Part shown: piece after piece, positions 17,519 through 26,377 of the stretch
Layout of the letters: every line of letters starts with the position of its first letter
How positions within the stretch are numbered: position 1 is the stretch's first letter
DNA from: VXYL01 sp963422285
GTDB lineage: Bacteria; Pseudomonadota; Gammaproteobacteria; Pseudomonadales; Azotimanducaceae
Length of the DNA: 64,000 bases
Assembly: GCA_963422285.2 (NCBI GenBank)
Contig: CAXXJO010000001.1
Location: 186,001 to 250,000 of the forward strand
Direction: 5' to 3'
Program-made: the position numbers and the translations under genes
The notes under the pieces: model-generated
The model's input: only the letters and a program-made list of their open reading frames with translations
Told to the model about the DNA's origin: nothing
Databases searched by the model: none

Positions 17519-18322
17519 TCAACGATTCTCCGCCTCTCGCCACCCTTTCAATAGAGCAGCGCATTTGCGGCGGTTGCCGGCGCTGAGTTCCACCAGTTCG
17601 CAGCGGATGCGCAACGCCGTGACGGTATGCTTCTTAGGACCGGTGATTTGAAAAGTGCGTCCACGCAGAGTCGAAGCTTTCACGACATCGACCCGATCAC
17701 CCACTTCGATGCGGCTCGCCGCAGCCTCTTTGCCTTCGAACAGGAGTGTGTCGTCCAGTGCCAGCAGTTGTCGATCCCGCACCAGTATACGATGGGCGGT
17801 CACTTTGGCCGAAAACCTCTTAGGAATGGCAAACACCTGCCGTGCTACGGTTTCCGTCACGATGACAGGTGGCGTGGCGAGCTCGGGCGAAGGGGGTTCT
17901 GGATTCCGGGACGACTCCTCAGCGGCACCGGCTCGAGTTCTCTGCCGGACAGGAGGCGACGGCGACACGGTGTCGGAGGATGGCTGTGCTGGGCGTTCGC
18001 GTGATAGCGGGTGCTGGGCGGTTTCCGTACCGGCGTCTTCAGAAGTCGCAGCGGCCGACTCGGACTGGAGGCTTGCACGGAGATTTCTCGCTGCAGCGTC
18101 GTAGCATTCCTGCCTGCGCTGTTCATCTTCCAGCGCCCCGCAGGCCAGAACCATCCAGCAAAGCGCTTGGCGGGACTCGGGCAGGCTCGCGCAGTCGATC
18201 TCCTGGCCCTGGGCAGCGAGACCCGAACAAGCAATGATCGACCCAAGCACGGCGGATGCAAGAGAAGAAAACGAAAAGGCCCGGCCACAGAACCTCTGTC
18301 GCCGAGCCTTGACGCATCTCAA
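17519..18322 (-). CDS. Exported protein of unknown function
   Basis: I do not recognise the family. The likely start is TTG 18322, with AGGA a few bases upstream. The first ATG in frame (18604) would overlap the TonB receptor by almost 190 bp. The 267-residue product has a long signal peptide (RAFSFSSLASAVLGSIIACSGLAAQG). A cysteine-rich segment follows (DCASLPESRQALCWMVLACGALEDEQRRQECYDAA), then a proline/serine-rich linker. The C-terminal beta-rich domain (about 160-267) contains VTAHRILVRDRQLLALDDTLLFEG and RTFQITGPKKHTVTALRIRCELVEL. It lies between the receptor (95 bp upstream) and the TPR lipoprotein (8 bp downstream), so a periplasmic accessory role is plausible. Confidence 0.6.
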   Translation of the reverse strand: MRCVKARRQRFCGRAFSFSSLASAVLGSIIACSGLAAQGQEIDCASLPESRQALCWMVLACGALEDEQRRQECYDAAARNLRASLQSESAAATSEDAGTETAQHPLSRERPAQPSSDTVSPSPPVRQRTRAGAAEESSRNPEPPSPELATPPVIVTETVARQVFAIPKRFSAKVTAHRILVRDRQLLALDDTLLFEGKEAAASRIEVGDRVDVVKASTLRGRTFQITGPKKHTVTALRIRCELVELSAGNRRKCAALLKGWREAENR

Positions 18323-18417
18323 GAGATCCTGATCAGAACCGCCAAGCCCTCCGCACCACGGCTTTGGACTTGGCGGTATCCTCTCTTTCGCCCCCACTAT
18401 GCCCCTACATCGCGTCG

Positions 18418-21400
18418 CTAGAAGCCTACCCGGAGCCGAGCGAAAGCTTGACGCCCCATGATGTTGTCCAGATAGGCATCGTAGCCAACCCCGGACGGCA
18501 TCGCATCGGGCTTCGTATTGAAGATGTTGCGCATGGCGAGGTTCACCGACACGTAACCGAAGCCGAAGAAATCGGGCCGGTTGTAGGTGTAGCTCACATC
18601 CCAATAGTGGCGCGAGTCAATGCGACAGTGGGGGTTGCGGTCCTGGTCGGCGCAGATATCTTCGTTGGTCAGGTCCCCTTGGTCCTGTCTGCCGTTGACC
18701 CAAATATCGCTGACGTCGCGCCCCGCGGTCCTGACCGGATCCCAAGACGCCAACGTATCGTTCACCTCTTCGTGCCAGCGGACGCCGAGCTGGGTCGTAT
18801 GGGGACCGTAGTTCCAGCGCAGATGCGTGTTGATCCGCCACTCGGGGGTCGCTGGCAGTACCTCCACGAGATCGCTGATCTCGCCGATGTAGTGGATGCC
18901 GTTGTTGCGGTTGCCTACGCCATCGACGCAAATGCCGGCGTATTGGTGGTCCGCATCGTCCGGGTTCCTGTTGCCTTCGTTGTCGAAGAAGGGGATGCCG
19001 TCCGTATCGGTATAACGGCACAGGGTGAGTTCCAGCATCTGCGTTGCGCTCATGGACCACTCGAAGCTGCCGTAGTCGCCGCCGATAAAGGGGAGTTGCT
19101 CGGCGTCGAACTGGTACCTGGCGGCATAGATAAGAGTTCTGGTCGCCTGTCGGCCCTGCCTCAGCCAAGGGCTGCCCACTTCCATAAGCTGCAAGCCGTC
19201 GATCCCGGCACGCTCGATGGCGGCACCCCCGATGCCGGTCTCGTCGGCCGCCCAGGCAATCGCCGCCTGTCTTCGACACTCCAACTCCTCAGGTGGCGTC
19301 GTGCCGACGAACTCGCCAATAGGAATGGGATTGAGGCTCTGCCGGTTGTCGTAATCCAGCACCGTACCCGGGCATCGCCCTTGTACGAACGTATTAAAGC
19401 CACCACCAGCGGAACTGAGATTCACACCGTGGACGATCCGTTCGGGACGACCGTTGAACTCGACTTCCGTGTAGTCCACATCGAACGACAAGTCGCCGTC
19501 CAGGAACTGCAAGGAGACGCCTGCGTTCCACAAGTCGGATGTCTCCGGCCCGAGAATGGGGTTTGCCGCGTTCGACAGCAGTACGCCCGATACTGCACCG
19601 CCTTCTTGAACCCCCGCGCAGGCCTCGAGTTCAGGCATCTGGTCGCAGATGTAGTCGTCAAGAGTCCCCCGAACCCTGGCTTCCCCCACTTGGAAAAGCG
19701 CGTAGGTACTCGGCAGAACGAAGCCCTCGGTAAGGCTAACCCGCGTCGACAACCAGTCAAAAGGCTGATAGCGCACAGCCAGCTTGGGGATGGTGGTGTC
19801 GAAGTTGGCGGTTGCGCCCCTTGCGCTCAGAAAGCCTCGGGATTCGAACTCCGCGTACCGGAAGGCGGCGAGGATTTCCATCTCTCCCCACTTCGAGTTG
19901 ACTAGCGGGGTAATCCGCAGTTCGGCGAACACCGCCTGAGTTTCTTCCTCTGTGCGCTGCAAGTTGACGGTCTCGGCTCGATCCAGAGCGACGATCTCAT
20001 CGCCGCCGATGCCAACGCCGGCAGCGCCCAAGGCATCCGGGATGAACTCCTCGGTCTCCAAGCGCCAGTGGATGCCGGCCGCGATGCCGACGGGCGAGTC
20101 GTTGTACCAGAGGTCGAACAAGGAGCCGTTGGAGGCCACCGCGTCGATGACGTGCATGCCCAGCGAGCGCCGGGATTGCGTCAGCACTATACCGGCGTGG
20201 CGAACCTCCTCTTCGGTGTTCACGGCATCGCTGACGAAGTTGCCCGCGGCATTTATCCAGGGACTTTGCGTATCGTCCGAGTCGCTCCGCCACGCCGGCT
20301 GGAGTTCGCCATCCAGCGTGGTGGCCAGCCAGGAGGTGCTGAAGGGATTCCAACAGCTGTCCTGGAACGGCCCCGCTTGGCAGCGCAGGGCAGCCACGGT
20401 CAGCGGCCATAGGGCCTCGGGCCGATCATCCGTACGACGTTGCAGCGCCCAGACCCAGTCCATATCCACGATCCACTCGGTCTCCGGAATGCTGACCTCG
20501 GTACCGAGACGCAACCGGAAGTTCTCTATTTGCGTACGATCGCGCCATGTCATGTCTTCGTTGAGCCACGGGATATTGTTGTTGTAGGGCTGCTTGGGCC
20601 AAAGGTTCATGCCCCGCAGGCGCACATCCTCGAACAGCCGTATGCCGCCATTGCCAATCGTGTCGGGATCGTAGCGATCCATGATGCCGTCCCCATCCGA
20701 GTCCTCGGCAGCCGACAGCAGCAGCACCCGAAACGCAGGATTCCGATTCAGGATGGGATCATGGATGCCGTCGGCACCGCCTCGATCCGGAATACCGTCG
20801 CCGTTCTCGTCCTGGGCAAAGAGCAGCCACTCGCCGGGTTCTTCAAGATAGTCGTATCGGCCGTTCTGATTCACGTCCTCGTAGTTGAGGTACGAATCCG
20901 CCTCGAACCCCCTGGAGCCGTCCGCAAAGGCGCGGAACGGGTTGCCGGGGTTCGATCCAACGGCGATGGCGACCGTGGGGCCGTGTTGATCCGCCACGGT
21001 TCTGACGTCCTCGGTGAAGTCGTCGAGCCGGGGCGCGTACTGGCGGGTGTCGTATTCCAGGCGAGAGGCGACCACCTCGCCGCGAAACTTCACGTAGTCG
21101 TTGAACTCGTGCTCGAAATAGGCCATGGCCGATTCCGAGTCGCGACGTTCTCGGATGTCGAAGGTGTCGCCAATGGCTTGGCGGCAGTCCTGGTAGTTTC
21201 CAGCGAAATCCACTTCCTCGCCCTTCCAGGCCGAGAGGCCACCGAGCTCGCCGGTCATGAAGCCGTTCAGATAGCTGCCGGGCCTGTTGTTGGAGCTATA
21301 ACCCAGGTTGTTCACCGAGTCGCCGAAGATGGTCGTCAGCAGGGGATTGTCCCGGTACGCGGACTCGTAGACCTCTTGAGGCATGCCCGGAGGCGCAATC

Positions 21401-22614
21401 TGGCGTCGCGGATCGTCCAGGGCAATTGGATGCAGGAATGGCGTATGGTCCTCACCGCCACCGAACGGATAGCCGCATCCCGGATCCTGGCGTCGAGCCG
21501 TCCAAATCTGCCCCAAGTTGTCCGAATTGGTGCCTTGGCCGCCATCATCGTGCGCGGCACGGAAAGCCGTTGGGACTACACCGGGGCCGGTGCGGACGGG
21601 TGCAAACCAGCCGCCGGCAGGGTCGCCAGGCAGGAACGTCGACGTGTCGCCAGCGCGGGTCGGCGAATACCTGTCGGCTACCCAGCCGTGGGCATTGCCC
21701 CAGCCGCCTCGGTCCGCGGCGAGCTGGAACCAGCCGCCAACCGCCCCTGCCGGAACAGGGGCCAGAACGCCATCTACGTCGCGGATGGGAACATTCCAGT
21801 CTCCGGGGTTGGACCACGGGCGTTCCTGGTACGGATGCACGAGTTGGCCCGTCCAGTTGGCTGAACTGATGATGTATTCCGGGCGATCCGTGCCTTTCAT
21901 GCGGTCCTGGTCTCGGACTTCCAAGGCGAAAATGACGCTGGTGCGCTCCCCCTGAGCCCCCGCCAACAAGCCCAAGAGCTTTTCCGGCGTCCCGTTTTCA
22001 AGGGGCTGTCGGACTTCGTAGCTGACCTGCAAGCCGTCGAAGTCCTTTCTCGGCACAACGTTGATCACGCCGGAAACGGCGTTGGCGCCATACAGTGCCG
22101 AGGCGCCGTCGAGAATGGTCTCGATCCGGCCCACAGCGATGCTGGGATAGAGGTTGCTGAGGTCCGTGCCGGCACGACGGGTACGCGAACCGTAGCCGGT
22201 GACGTTGGTCGGCACCCGGTGACCGTCCATCATGGTCATTGTGGCGCGCGTACCAAGGCCCCGCAGGTTGGCCCAGGTCTCGGAGCCTTGCTGGAATTCC
22301 TGGTCGTCGGCGCTGTTGAACTCGATTGGCGCCGAGTTGGCGTTGACGCCGATCTGGAAGGTCTGATCGAAAACGACCTCGCCGAGATCCGACGTGGCCG
22401 CCAAAGAAAGATCCACCGCGTCGACGACGTCCCGAGGCGAAGGCAGGTCGAAGTTGGTGCGCCGGATATACGATCCGGTGACCACCATCTCCTCGACGTC
22501 TTCGTCTTCCTCCTCGTCTTCTTCGTCTTCCTCGGCGGCCCTAAGATTCAATGCGCTTAGCGTCAGCGCAAATGCCGACGCCCAAAGCATGGCTTGCTTG
22601 AGCCGTAGGTCCAT
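18418..22614 (-). CDS. TonB-dependent receptor, very large (1398 aa)
   Basis: A signal peptide (MDLRLKQAMLWASAFALTLSALNLRA) is followed by an acidic stretch and a TonB-box/plug start VEEMVVTGSYIRRTNFDLPSP. The plug continues with ETWANLRGLGTRATMTMMDGHRVP and IETILDGASALYGANAVSGVINV. A long beta-barrel ends in the expected aromatic C-terminus (NIMGRQAFARLRVGF). One extracellular region (roughly residues 570-670) carries calcium-loop motifs, QDENGDGIPDRGG and EDSDGDGIMDRYDPDT, unusual for a receptor. The length is well above the usual 700-1000. It imports a bound ligand using TonB energy; the substrate is unknown. ATG 22614 follows GGGAGA. A paralog with the same N-terminus lies at 40366-44761. 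It probably leads an operon with the two genes downstream. Confidence 0.93.
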   Translation of the reverse strand: MDLRLKQAMLWASAFALTLSALNLRAAEEDEEDEEEDEDVEEMVVTGSYIRRTNFDLPSPRDVVDAVDLSLAATSDLGEVVFDQTFQIGVNANSAPIEFNSADDQEFQQGSETWANLRGLGTRATMTMMDGHRVPTNVTGYGSRTRRAGTDLSNLYPSIAVGRIETILDGASALYGANAVSGVINVVPRKDFDGLQVSYEVRQPLENGTPEKLLGLLAGAQGERTSVIFALEVRDQDRMKGTDRPEYIISSANWTGQLVHPYQERPWSNPGDWNVPIRDVDGVLAPVPAGAVGGWFQLAADRGGWGNAHGWVADRYSPTRAGDTSTFLPGDPAGGWFAPVRTGPGVVPTAFRAAHDDGGQGTNSDNLGQIWTARRQDPGCGYPFGGGEDHTPFLHPIALDDPRRQIAPPGMPQEVYESAYRDNPLLTTIFGDSVNNLGYSSNNRPGSYLNGFMTGELGGLSAWKGEEVDFAGNYQDCRQAIGDTFDIRERRDSESAMAYFEHEFNDYVKFRGEVVASRLEYDTRQYAPRLDDFTEDVRTVADQHGPTVAIAVGSNPGNPFRAFADGSRGFEADSYLNYEDVNQNGRYDYLEEPGEWLLFAQDENGDGIPDRGGADGIHDPILNRNPAFRVLLLSAAEDSDGDGIMDRYDPDTIGNGGIRLFEDVRLRGMNLWPKQPYNNNIPWLNEDMTWRDRTQIENFRLRLGTEVSIPETEWIVDMDWVWALQRRTDDRPEALWPLTVAALRCQAGPFQDSCWNPFSTSWLATTLDGELQPAWRSDSDDTQSPWINAAGNFVSDAVNTEEEVRHAGIVLTQSRRSLGMHVIDAVASNGSLFDLWYNDSPVGIAAGIHWRLETEEFIPDALGAAGVGIGGDEIVALDRAETVNLQRTEEETQAVFAELRITPLVNSKWGEMEILAAFRYAEFESRGFLSARGATANFDTTIPKLAVRYQPFDWLSTRVSLTEGFVLPSTYALFQVGEARVRGTLDDYICDQMPELEACAGVQEGGAVSGVLLSNAANPILGPETSDLWNAGVSLQFLDGDLSFDVDYTEVEFNGRPERIVHGVNLSSAGGGFNTFVQGRCPGTVLDYDNRQSLNPIPIGEFVGTTPPEELECRRQAAIAWAADETGIGGAAIERAGIDGLQLMEVGSPWLRQGRQATRTLIYAARYQFDAEQLPFIGGDYGSFEWSMSATQMLELTLCRYTDTDGIPFFDNEGNRNPDDADHQYAGICVDGVGNRNNGIHYIGEISDLVEVLPATPEWRINTHLRWNYGPHTTQLGVRWHEEVNDTLASWDPVRTAGRDVSDIWVNGRQDQGDLTNEDICADQDRNPHCRIDSRHYWDVSYTYNRPDFFGFGYVSVNLAMRNIFNTKPDAMPSGVGYDAYLDNIMGRQAFARLRVGF

Positions 22615-22897
22615 AGTCTTCTCCCTTGAGTTTGACTGCTTTTAGCTAGCCGATCCCCAACTCCACGCACTCCCATCCCGCATGACTAGGCATCGCCCTC
22701 CTACACCGCTGGGCATTGGCTCCCCAACGGCCTCTAATGCGCTTGATACCCCTCAAGGCGAGGGGTGTCAAGCAATGCTTGCAACAGTATTGATACTTTT
22801 TGACATATCCGACGCCTTGCGCAGAGGGCTTCTCAGCACTGCCGGCTTGGGTAAACGCCAGCCCTCAACACGATTGCAGGCACCTGCACTGCCACGT

Positions 22898-23635
22898 CTA
22901 CCGGGTCAAACCCGATCGACGCATCTGCTCGATCGTCCGCTGCACTTCGCGCATCCTCTCTTGCTCCAGCAGCGCAGCCTCCTCTCGGGATCGGAAATCG
23001 TCCAGGCCCTCGCGAACCCTGTCCGGCAGATCCTCTTCGAAATAGCAGCCAAGCTGCTTCACATGGGACCTCAACGGGCGGCGCATCTCGCAGACCACGC
23101 CTGTTGTCCGCTCGCCGTACCTGGATTTGTACTCCTCCACAACTTCCTCGAAGTACGGCACATACGGCTCCGGTATGCGCTCCCAAACGTCCATGAAATA
23201 GTTCCTGATCTTCATCGTGGTGGTTCCCGACGAAGCCGCTCCCAGCCATCCGACGGCCTGCTCCGAGTCGCGCTCCACTTGGCCCAAGCCCTGCAGGTAG
23301 ATATGGCCAACCTTTGCCTGGGAATCCTTGAAGCCTTGTTCGGCGGTACGCAACAGGTAAGGGAATGCTTGCTTGATCTGGTTCTGAGAGTACAGCCTCC
23401 TGGCCTTCGCCAGATCCTGGTAGACCTTCTTCCGCTCGGCGGCTGTAAGCTTGATCCGCGTACCGACAACCGTCATCTCCTCGATTGGCTGGTCCGACCC
23501 GACTCCTGCCGCGCCTGCCTCTCCCTCGGAAACCGCGGCTTGGGGATCAGGGGCGCCCGCGGTCTCGGCGGCTGCCACGGGGATGGCAACCATCAGAAAC
23601 GCCAGAGCCACGACAGGAGCATAACGCACACTCAC
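22898..23635 (-). CDS. Sel1-like repeat exported protein with TonB-box-like motif (paralog B)
   Basis: Starting at GTG 23635 (GGAAG seven bases upstream), the 245-residue protein has a signal peptide (VSVRYAPVVALAFLMVAIPV). An alanine/glycine linker follows, then PIEEMTVVGTRIKLT at about 50-64. This segment closely resembles the TonB-box region of the neighbouring receptor (VEEMVVTGSYIRRT). Sel1-like helices follow (QAFPYLLRTAEQGFKDSQAKVGHIYLQGLG, EQAVGWLGAASSG), then a VVCEMRRPL...LGCYFEEDL cysteine pair and a charged helix to the C-terminus. It is a paralog of 15477-16034. It lies 283 bp upstream of the receptor in the same direction. A role in docking with the TonB machinery is an inference. 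Confidence 0.75.
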   Translation of the reverse strand: MSVRYAPVVALAFLMVAIPVAAAETAGAPDPQAAVSEGEAGAAGVGSDQPIEEMTVVGTRIKLTAAERKKVYQDLAKARRLYSQNQIKQAFPYLLRTAEQGFKDSQAKVGHIYLQGLGQVERDSEQAVGWLGAASSGTTTMKIRNYFMDVWERIPEPYVPYFEEVVEEYKSRYGERTTGVVCEMRRPLRSHVKQLGCYFEEDLPDRVREGLDDFRSREEAALLEQERMREVQRTIEQMRRSGLTR

Positions 23636-23784
23636 GGTACTGCTTCCCACCCCATCGACCCTTTGAAGCCTACACCCTGACTCGGAAAAAGAACATGGGC
23701 GGCACAAGCGCGTCCGATGCGCAGAACCGGATGTCGCCAGACATGGCGACGGAACGTTCGACCATCCTCCGGCCTCAAGCGTAT

Positions 23785-24636
23785 TCACAGGCCCCGACCC
23801 GTGCCGGTACCGTCGAAGATCTGCACCACGTCGATCAGCCCTTCGTTCAAGGCACCGGAGCGGAAGCCGCCGAGGTCCACGGCGACAAAGCGGTAGCCCG
23901 CGGCCTGGATGCGCTGCTGGATCTCCTTGCGGCATTCGAGCGCTTGGGGCAGTTCGGCAGCAGTGAGCTCGATCCGAGCCACATCTTCGTGGTGGCGGAC
24001 GCGAAACTGGCTGAAGCCGAGGTCGGCGAGGACTTCCTCGGCGGCTTCCACCTGGGCGAGGCGCGCCTCGCTGATGTGCGAGCCGTAGGGAAAGCGGCTG
24101 GACAGGCAGGCGGCCTGGGGCTTGTGGGCGTTGTCTAGGCCGAGGTGTTCGGCCAGGGCGCGGATGTCCGTCTTGGCGAAGCCGGCATCCGCCAAGGGGG
24201 AGACGACGCGATAGTCGGCGGCGGCAAGCAGGCCCGGCCGATGATCGCCGAGGTCGTCGGTGTTGGTGCCGTTGAGGATGCGGTCGTAGTCTTCCTCGGT
24301 GGCGATGCGAGACAGAGCCTCGTACAGCGCTGTCTTGCAATGGAAGCAGCGGTTCACCGGGTTGGCACGATACTCCGGCTTGGCCACCTCGTCGGTGACG
24401 ATGACGCGGTGGCGCATGCCCCACTTCTGCGCCAGCTCGCCAGCCAGAGCCAAGTCGCTGCGCTTGAGGCTCTTCGAGCCGGAGGTCACCGCCAGCGCGT
24501 TCTCGCCCAGCGTTCGCGCGGCGACATAGGCCACCAGGGAGCTGTCCACCCCGCCGGAGAACGCGACGATGACGCGACCTAGGCTGCCGATGGCCGTTTG
24601 CAATGCTTCGTATTTAGCGGCGTGGGTGTCGTTCAT
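23785..24636 (-). CDS. larE: ATP-dependent sacrificial sulfur transferase LarE
   Basis: The 283-residue PP-loop protein has SGGVDSS (27-33), GSKSLKRSDL, NGTNTDDLGDHRPGL and PQAACLSSRFPYG, all characteristic of LarE. This enzyme adds sulfur to the pyridinium dicarboxylate precursor of the nickel-pincer nucleotide (NPN) cofactor. Cysteines C97 and C100 (NRCFHCK) and C177 (ACLSSR) form the three-cysteine set known from Fe-S-dependent LarE proteins, unlike the single sacrificial cysteine of Lactobacillus plantarum LarE. The Fe-S assignment is an inference. Its ATG overlaps the stop of a small upstream ORF by four bases. larB and larC lie about 1.7 kb upstream in the same orientation, separated by a coiled-coil gene. 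Confidence 0.92.
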   Translation of the reverse strand: MNDTHAAKYEALQTAIGSLGRVIVAFSGGVDSSLVAYVAARTLGENALAVTSGSKSLKRSDLALAGELAQKWGMRHRVIVTDEVAKPEYRANPVNRCFHCKTALYEALSRIATEEDYDRILNGTNTDDLGDHRPGLLAAADYRVVSPLADAGFAKTDIRALAEHLGLDNAHKPQAACLSSRFPYGSHISEARLAQVEAAEEVLADLGFSQFRVRHHEDVARIELTAAELPQALECRKEIQQRIQAAGYRFVAVDLGGFRSGALNEGLIDVVQIFDGTGTGRGL

Positions 24637-24842
24637 GGCGCGGCTCTCTGTTGCAGTGCGACAGCGTTGAGGATGCAGCTCCAAGTCGGGCTACGGGCCT
24701 GTTCCGCCTTGATTTCGACGTTCCATTGCTTGGCCAACTGTTCGAATCCGACGAACGCCCGCGGCGAGTTCTTCTCGCTCTGCCATTCGACGATGATCGA
24801 TTCGGCCCTTTGCCCTGTGCTCACGTAGGGTAACAATGCCAT
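24633..24842 (-). CDS. Small ORF overlapping larE start
   Basis: The frame encodes 69 residues (MALLPYVSTGQRAESIIVEW...) with normal-looking composition. Its TGA overlaps the larE ATG as ATGA, suggesting translational coupling. I do not recognise a family. A degraded frame immediately upstream (24821-25063) overlaps it, so this may be the 3' part of a broken gene rather than an independent one. Confidence 0.35.
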   Translation of the reverse strand: MALLPYVSTGQRAESIIVEWQSEKNSPRAFVGFEQLAKQWNVEIKAEQARSPTWSCILNAVALQQRAAP

Positions 24843-25063
24843 TCTTTGTACAGGTCCTCGTCAATGAACTTGTTTCGCATCCGATCGCGGATCTCCATCG
24901 ACCCGAACACAACCCGGAGCTCCGCCCTCTGGCGGTCGTGGTTCTCGTACTGGTGGCTGATGATATCGAGTGTTGTTCGTCGCACGGCGACTTTACGTCA
25001 ATGGGCGATGCCGTAGCTGGCGACGACGGCATCTACAAGTTGCAACTGATCGACCACGGGCAT
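24821..25063 (-). pseudogene. Degraded small ORF upstream of larE
   Basis: One minus-strand frame reads MPVVDQLQLVDAVVASYGIAH, meets TGA at 24998-25000, and continues as RKVAVRRTTLDIISHQYENH and then FGSMEIRDRMRNKFIDEDLY before stopping at 24821. The composition on both sides of the stop looks protein-like, suggesting a gene broken by a nonsense change. It may once have been continuous with the 69-residue ORF at 24633. No family is recognised. Confidence 0.35.
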
Positions 25064-25414
25064 CGAAGAACCCCTGTGGAGCCTTCGCTAAAGCGCATGG
25101 CCTTACCCTCCTCGTGGATATGACGGCGCGGTCATGATAGGAACCATGGCCGAGAGCATCAACCCCTCATCCAGAAACCGGGCCGCCAGAAGCCATCCAG
25201 GCCGCTGGAGAAGGCGGCGACGGCGCATTCGAGGGGGCCGGGGTGACGCGCTGTCGTCCCTCGTGGCTGTCAACAGGCGTACCGGCTCAAGGCCTTCGAC
25301 ACCAGGGGATCCGGACAGCCTCCCGAGCGCGTCGCCCGCCGTACCGAGAAAAGAAGGCAGCCCCTGCTGACGAGCCGGACGCCAGCGCTGTCCGAACAAG
25401 AGGGCCGTTGCCGG
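25064..25414. other. Gene-free interval
   Basis: No supported gene; short open frames on both strands lack protein-like composition. Confidence 0.4.
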
Positions 25415-26161
25415 TCAGCCAAGGCCGAGGAAGGCGCGAATCCTATCCAGGAAAGTGATCCACGCCGCCAAGCCGATAACGACTGTCGTGCCCCACAGCA
25501 TGGTGCGCAACTGGAAGTTCTTCATCGACTGCTCGAGGTACTTCGCCATATCGTTGATGCGCGTGTTCAGATTCTTATCTACAGCCTCGATACGGCCGCC
25601 AAGGGACTTCTCGACGTTTTCGATGTCTTTCCTGAGCGACTTCTCGACGTTTTCCATGTCCTTCCTGAGCGACTTCTCGACTTGGTCGATGCGGCTGCCC
25701 AGGGTGCTCTCGACTTCGTCTATGCGGGCGCCCAGGGTGCTCTCGACTTGATCGATGCGGCTGCCCAGGGTGCTCTCGACTTCGTCTATGCGGGCGCCCA
25801 GGGTGCTCTCGACTTGATCGATGCGGCTGCCCAGGGTGCTCTCGACTTCGTCGATGCGGGCGCCCAGGGTGCTCTCGGCTTCGTCGATGCGGGCGCCCAG
25901 GGTGCTCTCGGCTTCGTCGATGCGGGCGCCCAGGGTGCTCTCGGCTTCGTCGATGCGGGTGCCCAGGGTCTTCTCCACTTCGGCAAGATCTTCCTTGTTC
26001 GTCCGCCCCTGGGCGTCGAAGTCGTCCTTCGTCGCGTAGTCTGCCCAGGCGCCGTTGGCAGCTCCGATCGCGTCCACCACGGCTTCCGCCTGGGAGGCGT
26101 CAAAGCCCGCGGTCTGCAGATTCTTGACGGCACGGTAGGTGTCGAAGGCGAAGTCGGCCAT
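25415..26161 (-). CDS. Coiled-coil membrane protein with 11-residue repeats (DUF1640-like)
   Basis: The 248-residue protein begins MADFAFDTYRAVKNLQTAGF DASQAEAVVDAI, the N-terminal pattern of DUF1640 / CCDC90-like proteins. Roughly ten tandem 11-residue units follow (STLGARIDEVE, STLGSRIDQVE), encoded by nearly identical 33-bp repeats at about 25675-25970. A second coiled-coil block is built on VEKSLRKD. It ends with a membrane segment (MLWGTTVVIGLAAWITFL). A trimeric or parallel rod anchored by its C-terminus is likely. The start is ATG 26161. It sits between larB and larE but has no evident link to cofactor synthesis. A paralog lies at 36506-37042. Confidence 0.78.
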   Translation of the reverse strand: MADFAFDTYRAVKNLQTAGFDASQAEAVVDAIGAANGAWADYATKDDFDAQGRTNKEDLAEVEKTLGTRIDEAESTLGARIDEAESTLGARIDEAESTLGARIDEVESTLGSRIDQVESTLGARIDEVESTLGSRIDQVESTLGARIDEVESTLGSRIDQVEKSLRKDMENVEKSLRKDIENVEKSLGGRIEAVDKNLNTRINDMAKYLEQSMKNFQLRTMLWGTTVVIGLAAWITFLDRIRAFLGLG

Positions 26162-26377
26162 GGCTCGTACTCTACGCCGCCAAGCGGCAGCGGGCAAGAT
26201 TTCGTACTCGCTGAGTGCATTCAAAGCCCAGCACCCAGCGGCCTCGCGGACGGCCATGCATTCGTCCGGCGCAAGGCCGCCGAATACAGAACGGGCCGCT
26301 GGCAGTTGCGGGACAACTTGCAGCGGGCGAGGTCGGCCCCTTGGCGACGAAGGTTTCGTTCAGGGCGCAACTTTCGT

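Noticed and set aside
17519..18604. ATG at 18604 as the start of the exported protein
   Set aside because: It would overlap the C-terminal coding part of the TonB receptor by almost 190 bp and place an arginine-rich stretch before the signal peptide; the TTG at 18322 fits better.
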